The position numbers and the translations under genes are program-made. Below, piece after piece: positions 11,175-21,748 of a DNA stretch of 64,000 nt. The DNA is from Cryptomeria japonica (taxonomy: Eukaryota > Streptophyta > Pinopsida > Cupressales > Cupressaceae): contig NC_081405.1 in the NCBI RefSeq assembly GCF_030272615.1, forward strand, positions 477,115,508 through 477,179,507, read 5' to 3'. The first letter of the stretch is position 1. Each line of letters opens with the position of its first letter. The notes beneath the pieces were generated by a model, which ran no database searches, was not told where the DNA came from, and saw only the letters and a list, made by a program, of their open reading frames with translations.

Positions 11175-11799
11175 GCGCTAAAACAGAGTTTACATGCGCT
11201 ACTGAATTTACCTGATGCGCTAAAGGAATAAGCACACGCGCTAATCTGCCCCTAGATACGTGCTAAAGTTTGGATTTTGGAAAAATTTTGTTTAACTGGT
11301 GAAAAATCTACGTGCTAGACTGGGTTTTATATGCGCTAACTGTTGGAGTATATGCGCTAAAATATAGTTTCTACGTGCTAAGTTGTTTCTTCCACACGCT
11401 AAAGTTAGGACTGTTGAAATTTGTTGTGGATTTTGTTTGGAAAAGCTACGCGCTACACTGGGCCTGATACGCGCTAACTGTTTGAGTGAATGCGCTAATG
11501 TATGTATGCCACGTGCTAAAAGTAGGACTATTGAAATTTGTTGTGGATTTTGTTTGGAAAAGCTACGCGCTACACTGGGCCTATGAAGCGCTAACTGTTT
11601 TGTTTTATGTGCTAATCCTTGGTTCCCACGTGCTAAGAGGTTGCTGCGATGCACTAGAGTGTGTTGTGGATGCGCTAAAGGATTGTATACTGGTTTGCCT
11701 AATGATAAAATGCTACTGTTTTAACTCCACGCGCTAATTTGAGGTTTGGATGCGCTAGAAAAAGTCTTCCATGCACTAAGATGTTGTTCTTATGCGCTA
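11175..11799. repeat. 21-bp periodic GCGCTA motif array, cluster 1
   Basis: The hexamer GCGCTA, with variants GTGCTA and GCACTA, recurs at 11175, 11196, 11217, 11238, 11260, then 11312, 11333, 11354, 11375, 11396, then 11450, 11471, 11492, 11513, then 11567, 11588, 11609, 11630, 11651, 11672, and later 11710, 11731, 11752, 11773 and 11794. Spacing is 21 bp in nearly every case, broken by three gaps of 52-54 bp. Between hexamers the sequence varies, so this is a phased motif and not a simple tandem duplication. On the minus strand the frame 11654-11292 reads LAR/LAH every seven residues. It lies in the untranslated leader of E1. Confidence 0.9.
11402..11635. repeat. 117-bp higher-order duplication within the array
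   Basis: The block starting GTTAGGACTGTTGAAATTTG at 11405 is repeated almost exactly 117 bp later (GTAGGACTATTGAAATTTG at 11522). Each includes a 54-bp gap segment and four 21-bp motif units. A more diverged third copy may start near 11265. Confidence 0.85.
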
Positions 11800-13005
11800 G
11801 ACTGCCCTGATTTTTCTATTTGGGTGTTTTCTTGAGATTTTTGATTTTTGTTGAGAATTTTTCAAATAGGATGGATGATTTTTTGAAGTAATAAATGCAA
11901 GAACGACACAAAAAGTACAACCATTTTGCCTAATCTAACAAAAATTGTATGTTCTACGAGGATGTGTTCAAATCCCCAATGTTTTAACAGGTTTGGATAC
12001 AAGTAATACACTTCAAAAAGACTCTTTATTCAAGGGTCATAAATAGCATTATAGCCCACTAGTCTCGATACTCCGTCAGCTCAAACAGCCGTGTCACCCC
12101 CTAGGGGGTGCCCATTTTTTTGCCTTTTGCCAGAAGTTAACCCAAAGTGAATTGCTTCATAGTTGAGTAGTTATCTTGGGAGATATATGGTGAGTAATCT
12201 TGGGGGTGGATTCTTCCCCACCCTTGCACTATGATGTTACAAATGTTTGGTTACTGACTCGGTTCAAAGCTTCTAATTCTATGGTTCGTAATCAGGCTTC
12301 CCGTTCGGTCGTCAGTGATAAACTCCCTCAGGAGGCTTCCCAACCTTTAGAACAAAGGCTTTACGTATCTCAAGGATACTGGGGGAAGGTTAATCACTAC
12401 GTGCAACCGTTGAAAAGGACTTTCATCACTTTCCACATTTGATTATAGTGGGTTGGAATTCTTGGCGTGAAAGTCGTTCCCCACTTAGGTTGTTCCTTTC
12501 ACACCGGCCATAAACGACTTTAAGAGTTGATTGCAACTCCTCGGGAAGGCAGGTCTGCTAAAGGATTTATTGCTTGAATGAAATAAAGTTGTGACAATGG
12601 TCTGTATTTTTGATCACCCAGTTAAGGGGAGAGCATATTTCTACCACTTTCGAGACAAAGAAATCAATTTTATTTTAGTCTTTCAAATCAGTGATTTTGC
12701 TAAAATCTATGTGGAGATGTTGCTCCACAAAACATGATGTTCATTTTTATCCTGTCAAAGCAATGATTTGCTAATCTATGAAAGGAATTTTGTCAACAAA
12801 GCAAAATTTTCGATATGTTGGTCAACAAAAGAAATTGATTACAAAAGAAAAGCGTCCGCTCCACCTGCAAGAAATTATCAGAGTCTTGCAAGCAAACCAA
12901 AAAAAAGGAAAATTGTTAGCGAATTTGGGGGACTTCCACAAGTCTAATATTCCAGTTTGGTTACAATAAAAATAAGTTTTGTTTTTGTTTTTCTTTGACT
13001 ATGAT
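11800..13005. other. E1 leader between the two arrays, no gene seen
   Basis: About 1.2 kb without a supported frame. It contains the palindromic CACCCCCTAGGGGGTG at 12095-12110 and several GGGGG/CCCC tracts (12200-12400). The region separates the two phased-motif clusters and looks like untranslated leader. Confidence 0.55.
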
Positions 13006-13389
13006 GCGCTACAGAACAAACTGTATGTGCTACAGTATATGATCTATGCGCTAAAATTTATGCTAAATGTGCTACTCTACTCTCTGGATACACTATTGTG
13101 GGCTATGGAAGCGCTATTTTGTGTTTTTTTGACGTTGCAGGTAATTTCAAATATGACGCGCTAATGTGTGAGTTGCACGCGTTGTATTATGGGTTATAAG
13201 CACTGAACTAGGGATCGTATGTGCTATTCTGGTTGTTGAATGCACTGCTCTGTGATTCGTTCATGTCGAGACCTACAGGAAAGTGTGAGAAGGAGTCATG
13301 CGCTAAGAGAATGTCTTCACGCACTAATCTTCAGACCACACGTGCTAAACAGGGAGTTGGATGCGCTAAACAGTGAACTAAAAGCGCTA
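13006..13389. repeat. 21-bp periodic GCGCTA motif array, cluster 2
   Basis: The same motif occurs at 13006, 13027, 13048, 13069, 13090, 13111, then 13158, 13179, 13200, 13221, 13242, then 13300, 13321, 13342, 13363 and 13384, with decayed positions between. The spacing is again 21 bp. On the plus strand the frame near 13300-13390 reads HAL...DAL...KAL with seven-residue spacing, so the phase is visible on both strands. The array ends about 70 bp before the primer site. Confidence 0.88.
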
Positions 13390-13456
13390 CTTCAATTTTC
13401 CCGCATGCCTGCAAAAATGGTTAGTTTCAAAAACTGATTTGTTATTTGGGGTCGGG

Positions 13457-13475
13457 CCCCACGGTGGGCGCCAGA
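13457..13475 (-). other. E1 primer-binding-site region
   Basis: Immediately inside the 5' LTR the minus strand reads CTGGCGCCCACCGTGGGG, the type of sequence found next to the 5' LTR of Tat/Athila-like gypsy elements. The priming tRNA was not identified. Confidence 0.6.
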
Positions 13476-13477
13476 AA

Positions 13478-14958
13478 TGTATGTGGGAAAAGTGGGCTGA
13501 CAAAACTAAATATGTGAAAATATTTCAAAATACTAGTCCACACACACACACAGGACTTCTTGATGCAAGCTATGGAGTAATGTAGTATTACTCAGCTTCC
13601 CAAGGTGGGTCCCATGGTTCTCTATCTCACAATGTCCCTCAAACCAATGTTTTTGCTCTCAGATCACTAAGCAAAATGGTTTAGGGATGGCAAATATGAG
13701 AACGAGAGATGCTTTTGCTAAATTTTAGTATGAAATGGAGATTAAGCTATGTATGATTCTAAAATGCAATATACTAGATGATAAGATGATGAGGTTAGTA
13801 TGAATACTATCCTAGCATACTATATTTATTCTATGATTGAACTAAAATGATAAAGAAAGTAATCTAAACATGCATATTTAGTCTAATTCCTGATCTAAAA
13901 GAGGCTAAATGATGAGCATAAAGATGATATGAAAGCTTGAAAGTATTTGAGCATAAGTGTAATGCTTCAAATTTGAAAGATGATTGTTTTTGAATAGAGG
14001 AATGAGAGCTCTATTTATAGCACAAACAGGGCAATGGATGGTCAAGATTGAATGGTTTAATCAAGGGCTGAGTTTGAAAGTTGGGGATCCATGTGCACAA
14101 TTGGCACCAATGAAATGGTGACAAATGTCAACATAGGGTTGGGTTGAGAGAAGAGGTTGGAGGCATTAAAGGCCTGAGAAGACCTCATGGTTATCTAAAG
14201 CCTAAGGGTCAAGTCTAAGTTAGGCTTACCCACTGGATTAAGAGTTAATCTAAGGATAAACCTTTGTGCAAATGATTAAGAGATAATCATGGTCAAAGCA
14301 TTAAAGGCCTGATGAGACCTTTGGGTTGGGTAGAGGTTGAGTCAAAAAAAATGTTTTAACCATGTGGGAGGGTTTGAATTAACCATTAATGGTTATTGGA
14401 GACTTTAGGAATTAAGTGGTTGAAGTTTGGAAGCCTTCAATGGTTTTCAAAAACTTTAAGGCTTTTGGTGGTTGAAGGTTGAAAACCTTTAATGGTTATC
14501 AAAGACTTTAAGCCATTTGAGAAGTGACTTCCCTTTTCTTAGGGATGTGACAAAGTTTAGAGGAGGGGTTAGGTTAATTAGAAGCGATTAGAAGATTCTA
14601 GAAGGGATTAGAAAGGGGTTTGGGATTTTGCAAGTGGATAGAGAGATAATAGGATTTAATTGAAATAATTTAATTCATTCAATTTGGTTGTAATTTGGAG
14701 AAATTAAATAAATTAGATTTATTCAATTTAGGATAACTATTTAATTAAATTTGAATTTAATTAAAAGTGGATAGGGGGATTTAATTGAATAAAATGATTT
14801 ATTCATTAAATGGTATAGTGAATTTAATTCAAATAAATTGAATAATTTATTTAATTAAATAGAAGAATGTGGATAATTTAATTAAATTGGATTTAATCAA
14901 ATAGAGAAATGAACATAAAATATTCATTTAGGAATATGGTCATTTTTATATGTCTACA
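13478..14958 (-). repeat. E1 5' LTR
   Basis: On the minus strand the LTR starts TGTAGACATATAAAAATG and ends CCCACATACA, about 1.48 kb with TGT...ACA termini. The right end abuts E0 protease coding sequence, and the left end abuts the primer site. It contains a TATA box (14011-14020) and A/T-rich AATTTAATT blocks at 14640-14930. The partner LTR lies outside the window, so the target duplication cannot be checked. Confidence 0.8.
14011..14020 (-). promoter_or_regulatory. Putative TATA box in the E1 LTR
   Basis: The minus strand reads CTATAAATAG about 530 bp before the end of the LTR, a good plant TATA element. Transcription would start about 25-35 bp further left. Inference from sequence only. 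Confidence 0.55.
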
Positions 14959-15517
14959 ATAGCAAAAAGCTGACATCCCTTTCGCATGCTCCACTTAAGC
15001 TGCATTGTGGAGATCATACGAAGAGACACGGGCCTCTGAATCTCGGTGATAACTATAGGTGAACCATGATCATCCTCACACTCGATCTTTTTCAGGTGGA
15101 AATCCATCTTGGCTCTGTGGGCATAAAGCCAATCCATGCCAAGTACAATACCATAAGATCCAAGTGGTGTCACTCTAAGGTCTACTAAAGTGGTGGTCTT
15201 GCCAATCTGCAATTGACATGCCTTAACCTCTGATTCCACTGACACTCTAGCCCCTGAAGCTAATTCCACTTCCCAACTGACACCTTGTCTAATTGCCACT
15301 AGTCTGCAACACTCCACAACCAATGGAGATTAAAGGAGTTAGTAGCTCCTGAATAAAACAAAATAGATACATTGTTACCTTTGATCATACCTGCAGACTT
15401 AATGACTATGGCCTGATGCTCAGCCTGGCAGTTGTCAACCACTGCAAATACTCTATGGGATCTACCCATATCACCAACTGTCAGCTCTGAAGCGGCCATC
15501 CGTTGGTTCCCTGCCAT
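14959..15517 (-). pseudogene. E0 aspartic protease, broken and cut by E1
   Basis: The frame reads MAGNQRMAASELTVGDMGRSHRVFAVVDNCQAEH, then ILFYSGATNSF, then GSYGIVLGMDWLYAHRAKMDF. The last is the conserved flank of chromovirus protease. The active-site loop should read DSGA but shows Tyr-Ser-Gly-Ala, so the catalytic aspartate is lost. A stop or frame change at about 15300 breaks the protein. The coding sequence stops at the LTR terminus of E1, which marks the insertion point. Confidence 0.8.
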
Positions 15518-15527
15518 CTAACCCTAA

Positions 15528-16827
15528 GGGCAATCCCTTGCCATATGCCCCATGGCTCCACATGTAAAGCAAGCACCCCATTCCTGAAACTGGGTGCCCT
15601 GAGGCCTAGAGAAAACCTGACCTCCTATCCTACTAGATCCACTGTACCCACCCCTAGAGGACTGCTGAGTCCTCACCGGAGATGTGTATGGCACCTGCGC
15701 TCTCTGATCACATCTCTATCCCTGAGTCTACCACTACTTGGGCTTGGTGCCCTACTGATACTGTGGAGGCTTCTGCCTCTAGTTCTATGGTGTCTATTGC
15801 GGAGGAGGGGGTTTGGAGAACCCCTGTGAGTTTCGGTTGTTTCCCTTCCAATGTGGTTTCTGGAATCCATAAGTCTGAGGTGTTGGATTTAAGTTCTGAA
15901 ACCGATCCCTATTGTCTAGTGGTCTGACCTGAATTTCCTCGGCTATTAGTGCCTTCTCCACGGCAACCCGAAGGCTCTCTGAAGCGGACATCCTAACTGA
16001 CCTGGCTATACTGGCATTTAACCCTCTAATGAAGTGGTTTACAATAAGTTTCTCATCCTTTAGATTATCTACATAAGGCAACAGCTCAAAGAATTTGCTC
16101 TCATATTGGGTTACTGATAAGCCCTATTGTTGGAGGTTGTGAAATTCATCTATACGACGCTATTTGAAATGTTCTAATAGGTACCTCTCACGGAACCTCT
16201 TTGTGAATATCTCCTGAGTGAGAGTATCAGGAACTAATCCACATTTGTACTCTTCTTGTCTCAACCAAGTGGAGGCTGACCCTCTCAATAGATGGACTGC
16301 GACATGTGCTTTTAGGTTGCTCTCGTAAGAACACAATGCAAAGCACCTCTCAAGACTCAAAAGCCATGCCTCAGCCTCTACCCTATCGGTAGAACCTCCA
16401 AAAGACGGTGGCTGGAGGTGCATGACCTCCCTAATAAGATCCCCTAGATCCTGATGAGCTCTCTCAAAATAAACTAGTTCCACCACTGGAGGTGATCCTG
16501 GTATGTGCACAGACTCTAGCTGATTTCCACCCTGACTCTCTACAAGAATAGGAGCTAGGCTCCTGCTTCATTCTCTATCAACTGATCTATGACTCTCAGA
16601 GTCCTAATTTCTAACTTGAGGGTTCTCTACTGGAATCCTTTCCTGAACTATGCCAATAAGATTCTATATTGCTTCTAAGAGGTTTCGGTTAGGTTCATTT
16701 GGATGTTCAGAGGTGCTCCTGGGTTTTCTTCTGGAATCGATTCCTCCCTAGCTACCTCTTCGTGTGCTATACGCACACGCCTAGGACCCCTTCTGCACTT
16801 GTAAGCTTATCGCGTTGTCGGAGGCAT
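15528..16827 (-). pseudogene. E0 gag, broken
   Basis: The start is taken at MPPTTR near 16827, the usual opening of chromovirus gag, followed by stops. The capsid-like domain is clear: PPSFGGSTDRVEAEAWLLSLE, AVHLLRGSASTWLRQEE, IFTKRFRERYL (16160-16440), then LIVNHFIRGLNASIARSV (about 16000-16050). A zinc knuckle CFTCGAMGHMARDC (CX2CX4HX4C) sits at about 15530-15575. Stops near 16800, 16150 and 15535 break the frame. Confidence 0.82.
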
Positions 16828-16984
16828 CCTAAGAGGAAAATAAAGTAAAATAAATAACTAATTTCTTTTAGAATAATATTAATTCAATTAAATTAAAATG
16901 TCTTATAAAATCAATTTAACAAAAATAATTTAAATAATCTAAGGCAAAACGTAAGTGGAGTAAGGTACCTAGTGTGGAAACCTT

Positions 16985-16998
16985 ACTCTGATACCAAA
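16985..16998 (-). other. E0 primer-binding site
   Basis: The minus strand reads TTGGTATCAGAGTAAGG directly after the LTR end. This matches the initiator-Met tRNA type (TGGTATCAGAGC) with one change. Confidence 0.8.
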
Positions 16999-17809
16999 AT
17001 GTCATGCCCAAAATTTAGGGCAAGAATGGAATAAATTTTTTTTTTTAAATCATGTCTTAAGCATTAAATTTACAAATGTGAAGAAAACTCTAACATGTTT
17101 TGTCTTAACTATGTTGGGTTAACTTAAACCACTAACTCAAGTACTCAAAAATATTTTAAATCATATGCTGAATACTAAAAGAACGTTATATCATTTTCTC
17201 AATTTTAATTCATAACTTATTTTTAATCATCTCCCTAAAATATAATTGACAAAGATAGAATTAGTCTCCAAAGTTGTTTACCATTTAAAGGAACTAATTA
17301 AATTAGTCCTAGTACTTTGTTTAAAATGTCTAAAAGTTTATTTAGGTCAATAATCATAATATGCTTTAAATTAAATTGACAAGCGGCCAATAAATTTTTA
17401 TAATGAATACTTACCTATAAATTAAATAGCCCCATAACCAAAATTAATTTTACCCCATTTATTATAAGAGTTCTAGATGTTTAGACCTTGAAAATATTAT
17501 TATATATATATATATTTTAAAACATCTTTAAAATATCCTTATGGCTATCCAAAAGAAACCATTACTAACCCATATATTTATTAAGACAACTATAGTTTTT
17601 AAAACTTATTAAATTATACAAGTCTATAGTTTGTCTTAATCTCTTACATTGAGGCTCTATGTGTAAAATTAAAATAAATATTAACTTCGTAAATATTTAA
17701 TTTAAATCATTTCAACCTATTTGAAATCAAATATTAATTTCATAACAATTTAACTTGAACCATTTCTACCTATTTATATTTATATAAAACATAATTATAT
17801 AAATACAAC

Positions 17810-17938
<129 letters not shown>

Positions 17939-18139
17939 CTTACTAGGGCTTTACCCATGCAAAACCCTATCTAATAAAATACCCATTTCAAAAAAAAAAC
18001 CCCTTTTATTTTATATATAAAAATAAGGCTTCCCTTATGATATTTTATTATTAAGCCATATTATATTTTGCTTGCCCTAACCCCCAATTTTTGGGTTAGG
18101 GCTTCCTATTATATTATTTTTGTTTTCTTTTTTTTTTAA

Positions 18140-18420
18140 TATTGGCTCGGACTGTGCAGGGTCGAAGTCCATCAAGCGGCGGCCATGGCGAAGTGGGAAG
18201 AGAGAGGCGGCGAAATGTGGCAGAGGGCGGCGATGAGGGGCGTTCTCCCCACAGGGATGGTGGCGTCGTCGCTATGGGTCGCCGCTCACAGTGGAGGCCG
18301 AGGCCTTCCAGTGTGGGTTGTGGCCCATAGTGGTGGTTGCAGCCGCCACTGGGGAGCCCGTGCCCACAGAACGGAGGGGCCGCCCTGCGGGGTAAGCCGT
18401 ATGGGCCGAGCCCCAACAAG
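18140..18420. other. GC-rich island within the E0 LTR
   Basis: About 280 bp rich in GGCGGC/CCGCC in otherwise A/T-rich sequence. Both strands stay open for about 60-100 codons, but with Arg/Gly/Pro-rich products typical of base composition. It could be part of the transcribed LTR. No protein is claimed. Confidence 0.6.
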
Positions 18421-18435
18421 TTTTAATTTATATTT

Positions 18436-18535
18436 TTTTTAATATATATTTTTATATATATATATACATATATATATATGTATATATATATATATACATA
18501 TATATATGTATATACATATATATATATATTCATAG
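18436..18535. repeat. TA/TG-rich microsatellite
   Basis: Interrupted ATATAT/ATACATAT/ATGTATAT runs directly after the GC island. Able to fold on itself, with no other signal. Confidence 0.85.
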
Positions 18536-21300
18536 CATAAATACATTATTCTTCATGATCATTTATAATAGTGCATTTTTTTTCTTAAATATATATATAA
18601 CTATATGCATGTAATCTGCATGTCAATAAAATTATATATTTGTATAAATATATATATTTTATATGACAGCAAATTAAAATAAATAGGCCCTAGTATTTTG
18701 ATTTAGATGAAAAGGAAATAGATGGATTAAAAATTTTCAAATTCATTTACAACAAGGGTATACTTTTCTAAGTGATAATTTTATAGGTTTTTTATTTCTA
18801 CCTTCAGCTATATACATGTTTAGATTTTATTAGTTTTACCAGCAACTAAATAAATCTAGATTTTCTCTAAATAAAAACTATAACAGATTGCGATTTTTCC
18901 TTTTTCTGAAATAAATAAATTTACAGATTCTGCAATCCCTACAGCAGCTAATTAGATAATAACTTTTAATAAAATCTATCAACAACTATTTAATCTCAAA
19001 TTTTTTGTAATTAAAATGAAAGACAAAACCGCAGATAAAAAGGAAATCACAACATTTAAATAAAAATGACTTTTATATTTCCATGGGCTATTGCATGCAA
19101 TTCAAAGGCATTTCTTTTCAAATAAAAAGAAGAATACATCTAGCTTATTTCATTTCAAAAAGTATTCTGCAAATTTACAAGGTATTTTCTTTATCTAAAT
19201 AACAAATAACATAATCCCATGTCTTTATTTCTATTTTACAATCAGCCTCTCATTTCAACGAATGAGGATATATTTTTCTTTTAAAACTAATAATTACATC
19301 TGGAAATAATTTTCTGCAACAAATAACTCCTGCAACCTTCCACTTGTCCTATTCCTTTCTCCTGACAATCCTGCATGCTAAATCAAAACCATGACCATGG
19401 AGTGCTCACCTCCCAGCCTAGGCTAACTGGTAGCCACCCCCGAGCTCAGAGAACCAAGCCCTAGATGGGAAACAAACATGCAAACACAAAGGGACAAAAT
19501 GCACACAAATTCAAACACACTCCCATCCCGGCTACACTGCACCACACCTTGGTGATGACCTTTTTAAGGGTGGTAGTGGACCAAATACCCTGAGGAGATC
19601 TGCAAGTATGGAAAACATGTAGCCACCTCATGGAACACCAAATACATCAAGAATAGCAACCCCTTATTCCTTAAGCCCCCCAAGGCATTCAAGCCTTATT
19701 TCCCTCCTTATGACCCCCATTGTACAAATAGGCCATGTAGCAAGGGTCACACAAAATCCCTTGTGATCGCTCTCATAATGGGAGTCTCTCACTCGAGGGC
19801 TATCACTACTACCACCCACAAGATCCTCCTCTCTCCTAAGAGTAAGAGATCTTGATGACTCCCAAAAACACATACAATAAATAATACAAAATACCAAATG
19901 AAATTCCCAAAAGGACATAAAAGGAAGCAAATCTTGTACACCAATATGCTTTCAAACACATGCAAAAAGAAACCATTTTAAGAAGAATACAACCAACCTT
20001 AATCTGCCCAAAGGTAGGTTAGTTTTGTTGTGGATGAGCTGCCAATTCCACGGTTCTTCTCCTTCTACCCTTAGCCAAAATTTTGTATTCGAAATCTAGT
20101 CTATTCTTTTCAAAATTTATCTTGTCTCCAAAAATGGAGAGTGGGTGATTACCCACAAATTTTCTAATTCTTTCTTAAGAAGGCCATTGTGAGAGTTCCC
20201 ACTAGTTTCTAAAAACTAAAGAGGAATGTAAGATAGAATGGGAAAGGGAACTCTCATTCGAAAAGGAAAGTTTACAACTAGGTTCAATCTTCTAATTTCA
20301 ATTTTCGCACAACTCAGAAAAGTCAATTTTTAGGGTGTCTAAAAGGTCACTTGGGAGTAGAAACTTGCCTTAAATTACCCCTAACCCTTAGGTATACCTT
20401 ATGGGCCTTAGGAAACCCTATTAAACTACACCTAGGTGTTCATTTAACCCTTTTTAAACCCCTCTAAAGTTTATTTTCAGGTCAAACCTATGTTGACCAT
20501 CCCAAAGATTCTTTACCCAAGGTATTTATGACATCACGTTACATTAATTAAAAAAAACTATAGTTGAACACTTTCCACCAAGAGACAAAAATAAAAAAAT
20601 TCAAACTTAAATCCACACATATGTCAAGTGACACAAAGAAAACACTTTTACAATTTAATACATGAAATCATCTCTTGTGGATTTTACACAAATCAATTAA
20701 ATAACACTTAACACACGTGCATCATATACTGTTATGAATAAAATACAACACAAATGGGGTGTTGTCTCTACAAATAGACAAACCCCGGGTTTACGAACAT
20801 ACATAGGTCTATGTTTGGTTCTCCATAATATTTCCATGGTCACATGGATAACTTCTTGCTCATCTCAATTTACACATTAGTAACTTTCAAATAACCACAT
20901 ATAATATAAATCACAAGAATAATAATACACATCATCACTTGCATACAATTTATATCTGAACAATTTAATACATCTTATATCCAAGCAATTTCACATAAGC
21001 CATTCATCCTAATTCTCATAATTTTGATCCACACTTAAACATACATCATAATTCTATTATCCTAGTAAAGTCCTGCAAATTCAATAATGACATTTATCAC
21101 CGCAAATTCATCCTATTCAAAAATCATGTAGTGTTCTATATCATAAAGCATATAAATAAATCCTCAATACATAGCAATGTTATCCAAATCATGAAATCAT
21201 ATAAGTTCTAAATCCAAAATGCATAAAAATAAAGTATCCGTAATAGTCTCAATATAAAAAACCACTGAAATGTCAGACTAAGTTGAGGTGGGGCCTCACA

Positions 21301-21709
21301 AAAAATATTTAAAGAAAAATAAAATATCTGATTCCATAACCGATTGAACATCTCGGCTTAATGCATTTACAACAATAATTAATCATCTCCATAGTGTACC
21401 ATGTTGATCTGGAAAAGATAAACTTGCTGGTGTAACCCTAGACCTATTTGCCAGTAACAACAAATATGCAACTATGAATATACCAATGAACAAAACTCTA
21501 GGACAAGATGTGCAGACAATGTCTTCGACATAACCATGTGTCTTCCATGCCATTCCAAGTGTCGGTGATCATTATATCTTGTCGGTGTATCAGATACTAG
21601 TAACTGTGCAATAGTTACTTGCTTGCCGGTGAATGCTGTTGGATCTCCAAAGTGCTAGTGTTTTAGTAGGTGTTGACATCAATGGCAAAACCATACCAAA
21701 ATACCAACA
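21301..21709 (-). repeat. LTR fragment of an E7-like copia element
   Basis: The sequence resembles the right part of the E7 LTR: CTATTTGCCAGTAACAACA-like text, AATGTCTTCGACATA, and the terminus GTGTTGACATCAATGGCAAAACC ending in ATACCAACA, compared with E7 near 53141-53201. The left part is cut off where E0 inserted at 21300. It joins E4 at 21710. Confidence 0.65.
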
Positions 21710-21748
21710 TATATCCATTGTGATATTAAGGAGCTGGGCAGTGCAGAC

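Larger units (their letters stand above)
1..14958 (-). mobile_element. E1: Ty3/gypsy Tat-like LTR retrotransposon, left end off window
   Basis: Reading leftwards on the minus strand: 5' LTR (13478-14958), primer site, about 3.1 kb of leader, gag, protease with zinc-binding segment and G-patch, linker, RT, RNase H with an extra archaeal-type RNase H, integrase remnant, then an oppositely oriented PMD pseudogene. The 3' LTR is not seen and must lie left of base 1. Order and motifs fit the Tat lineage, which is known for long leaders and extra ORFs on either strand. The element lies inside the protease region of E0, so it is younger than E0. Several stops and frameshifts and a missing integrase core show it is dead. 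Confidence 0.85.

Noticed and set aside
11292..11654. LAR/LAH heptad protein as a gene
   Set aside because: The frame is open because of the 21-bp phase, and the opposite strand is open as well (11383-11586). Cluster 2 is open only on the other strand. I report the repeat and not a protein.
12200..12442. 80-codon frame in the E1 leader
   Set aside because: No motif, no conserved neighbours. Chance frame in the untranslated leader.
11175..13389. CRISPR array
   Set aside because: The repeated unit is only 6-9 bp with 12-15 bp between, in a plant retrotransposon leader. No cas genes are present and the context is eukaryotic.
18114..18442. Open frames on both strands in the GC-rich island
   Set aside because: Composition-driven Arg/Gly/Pro products with no motif, inside an LTR.
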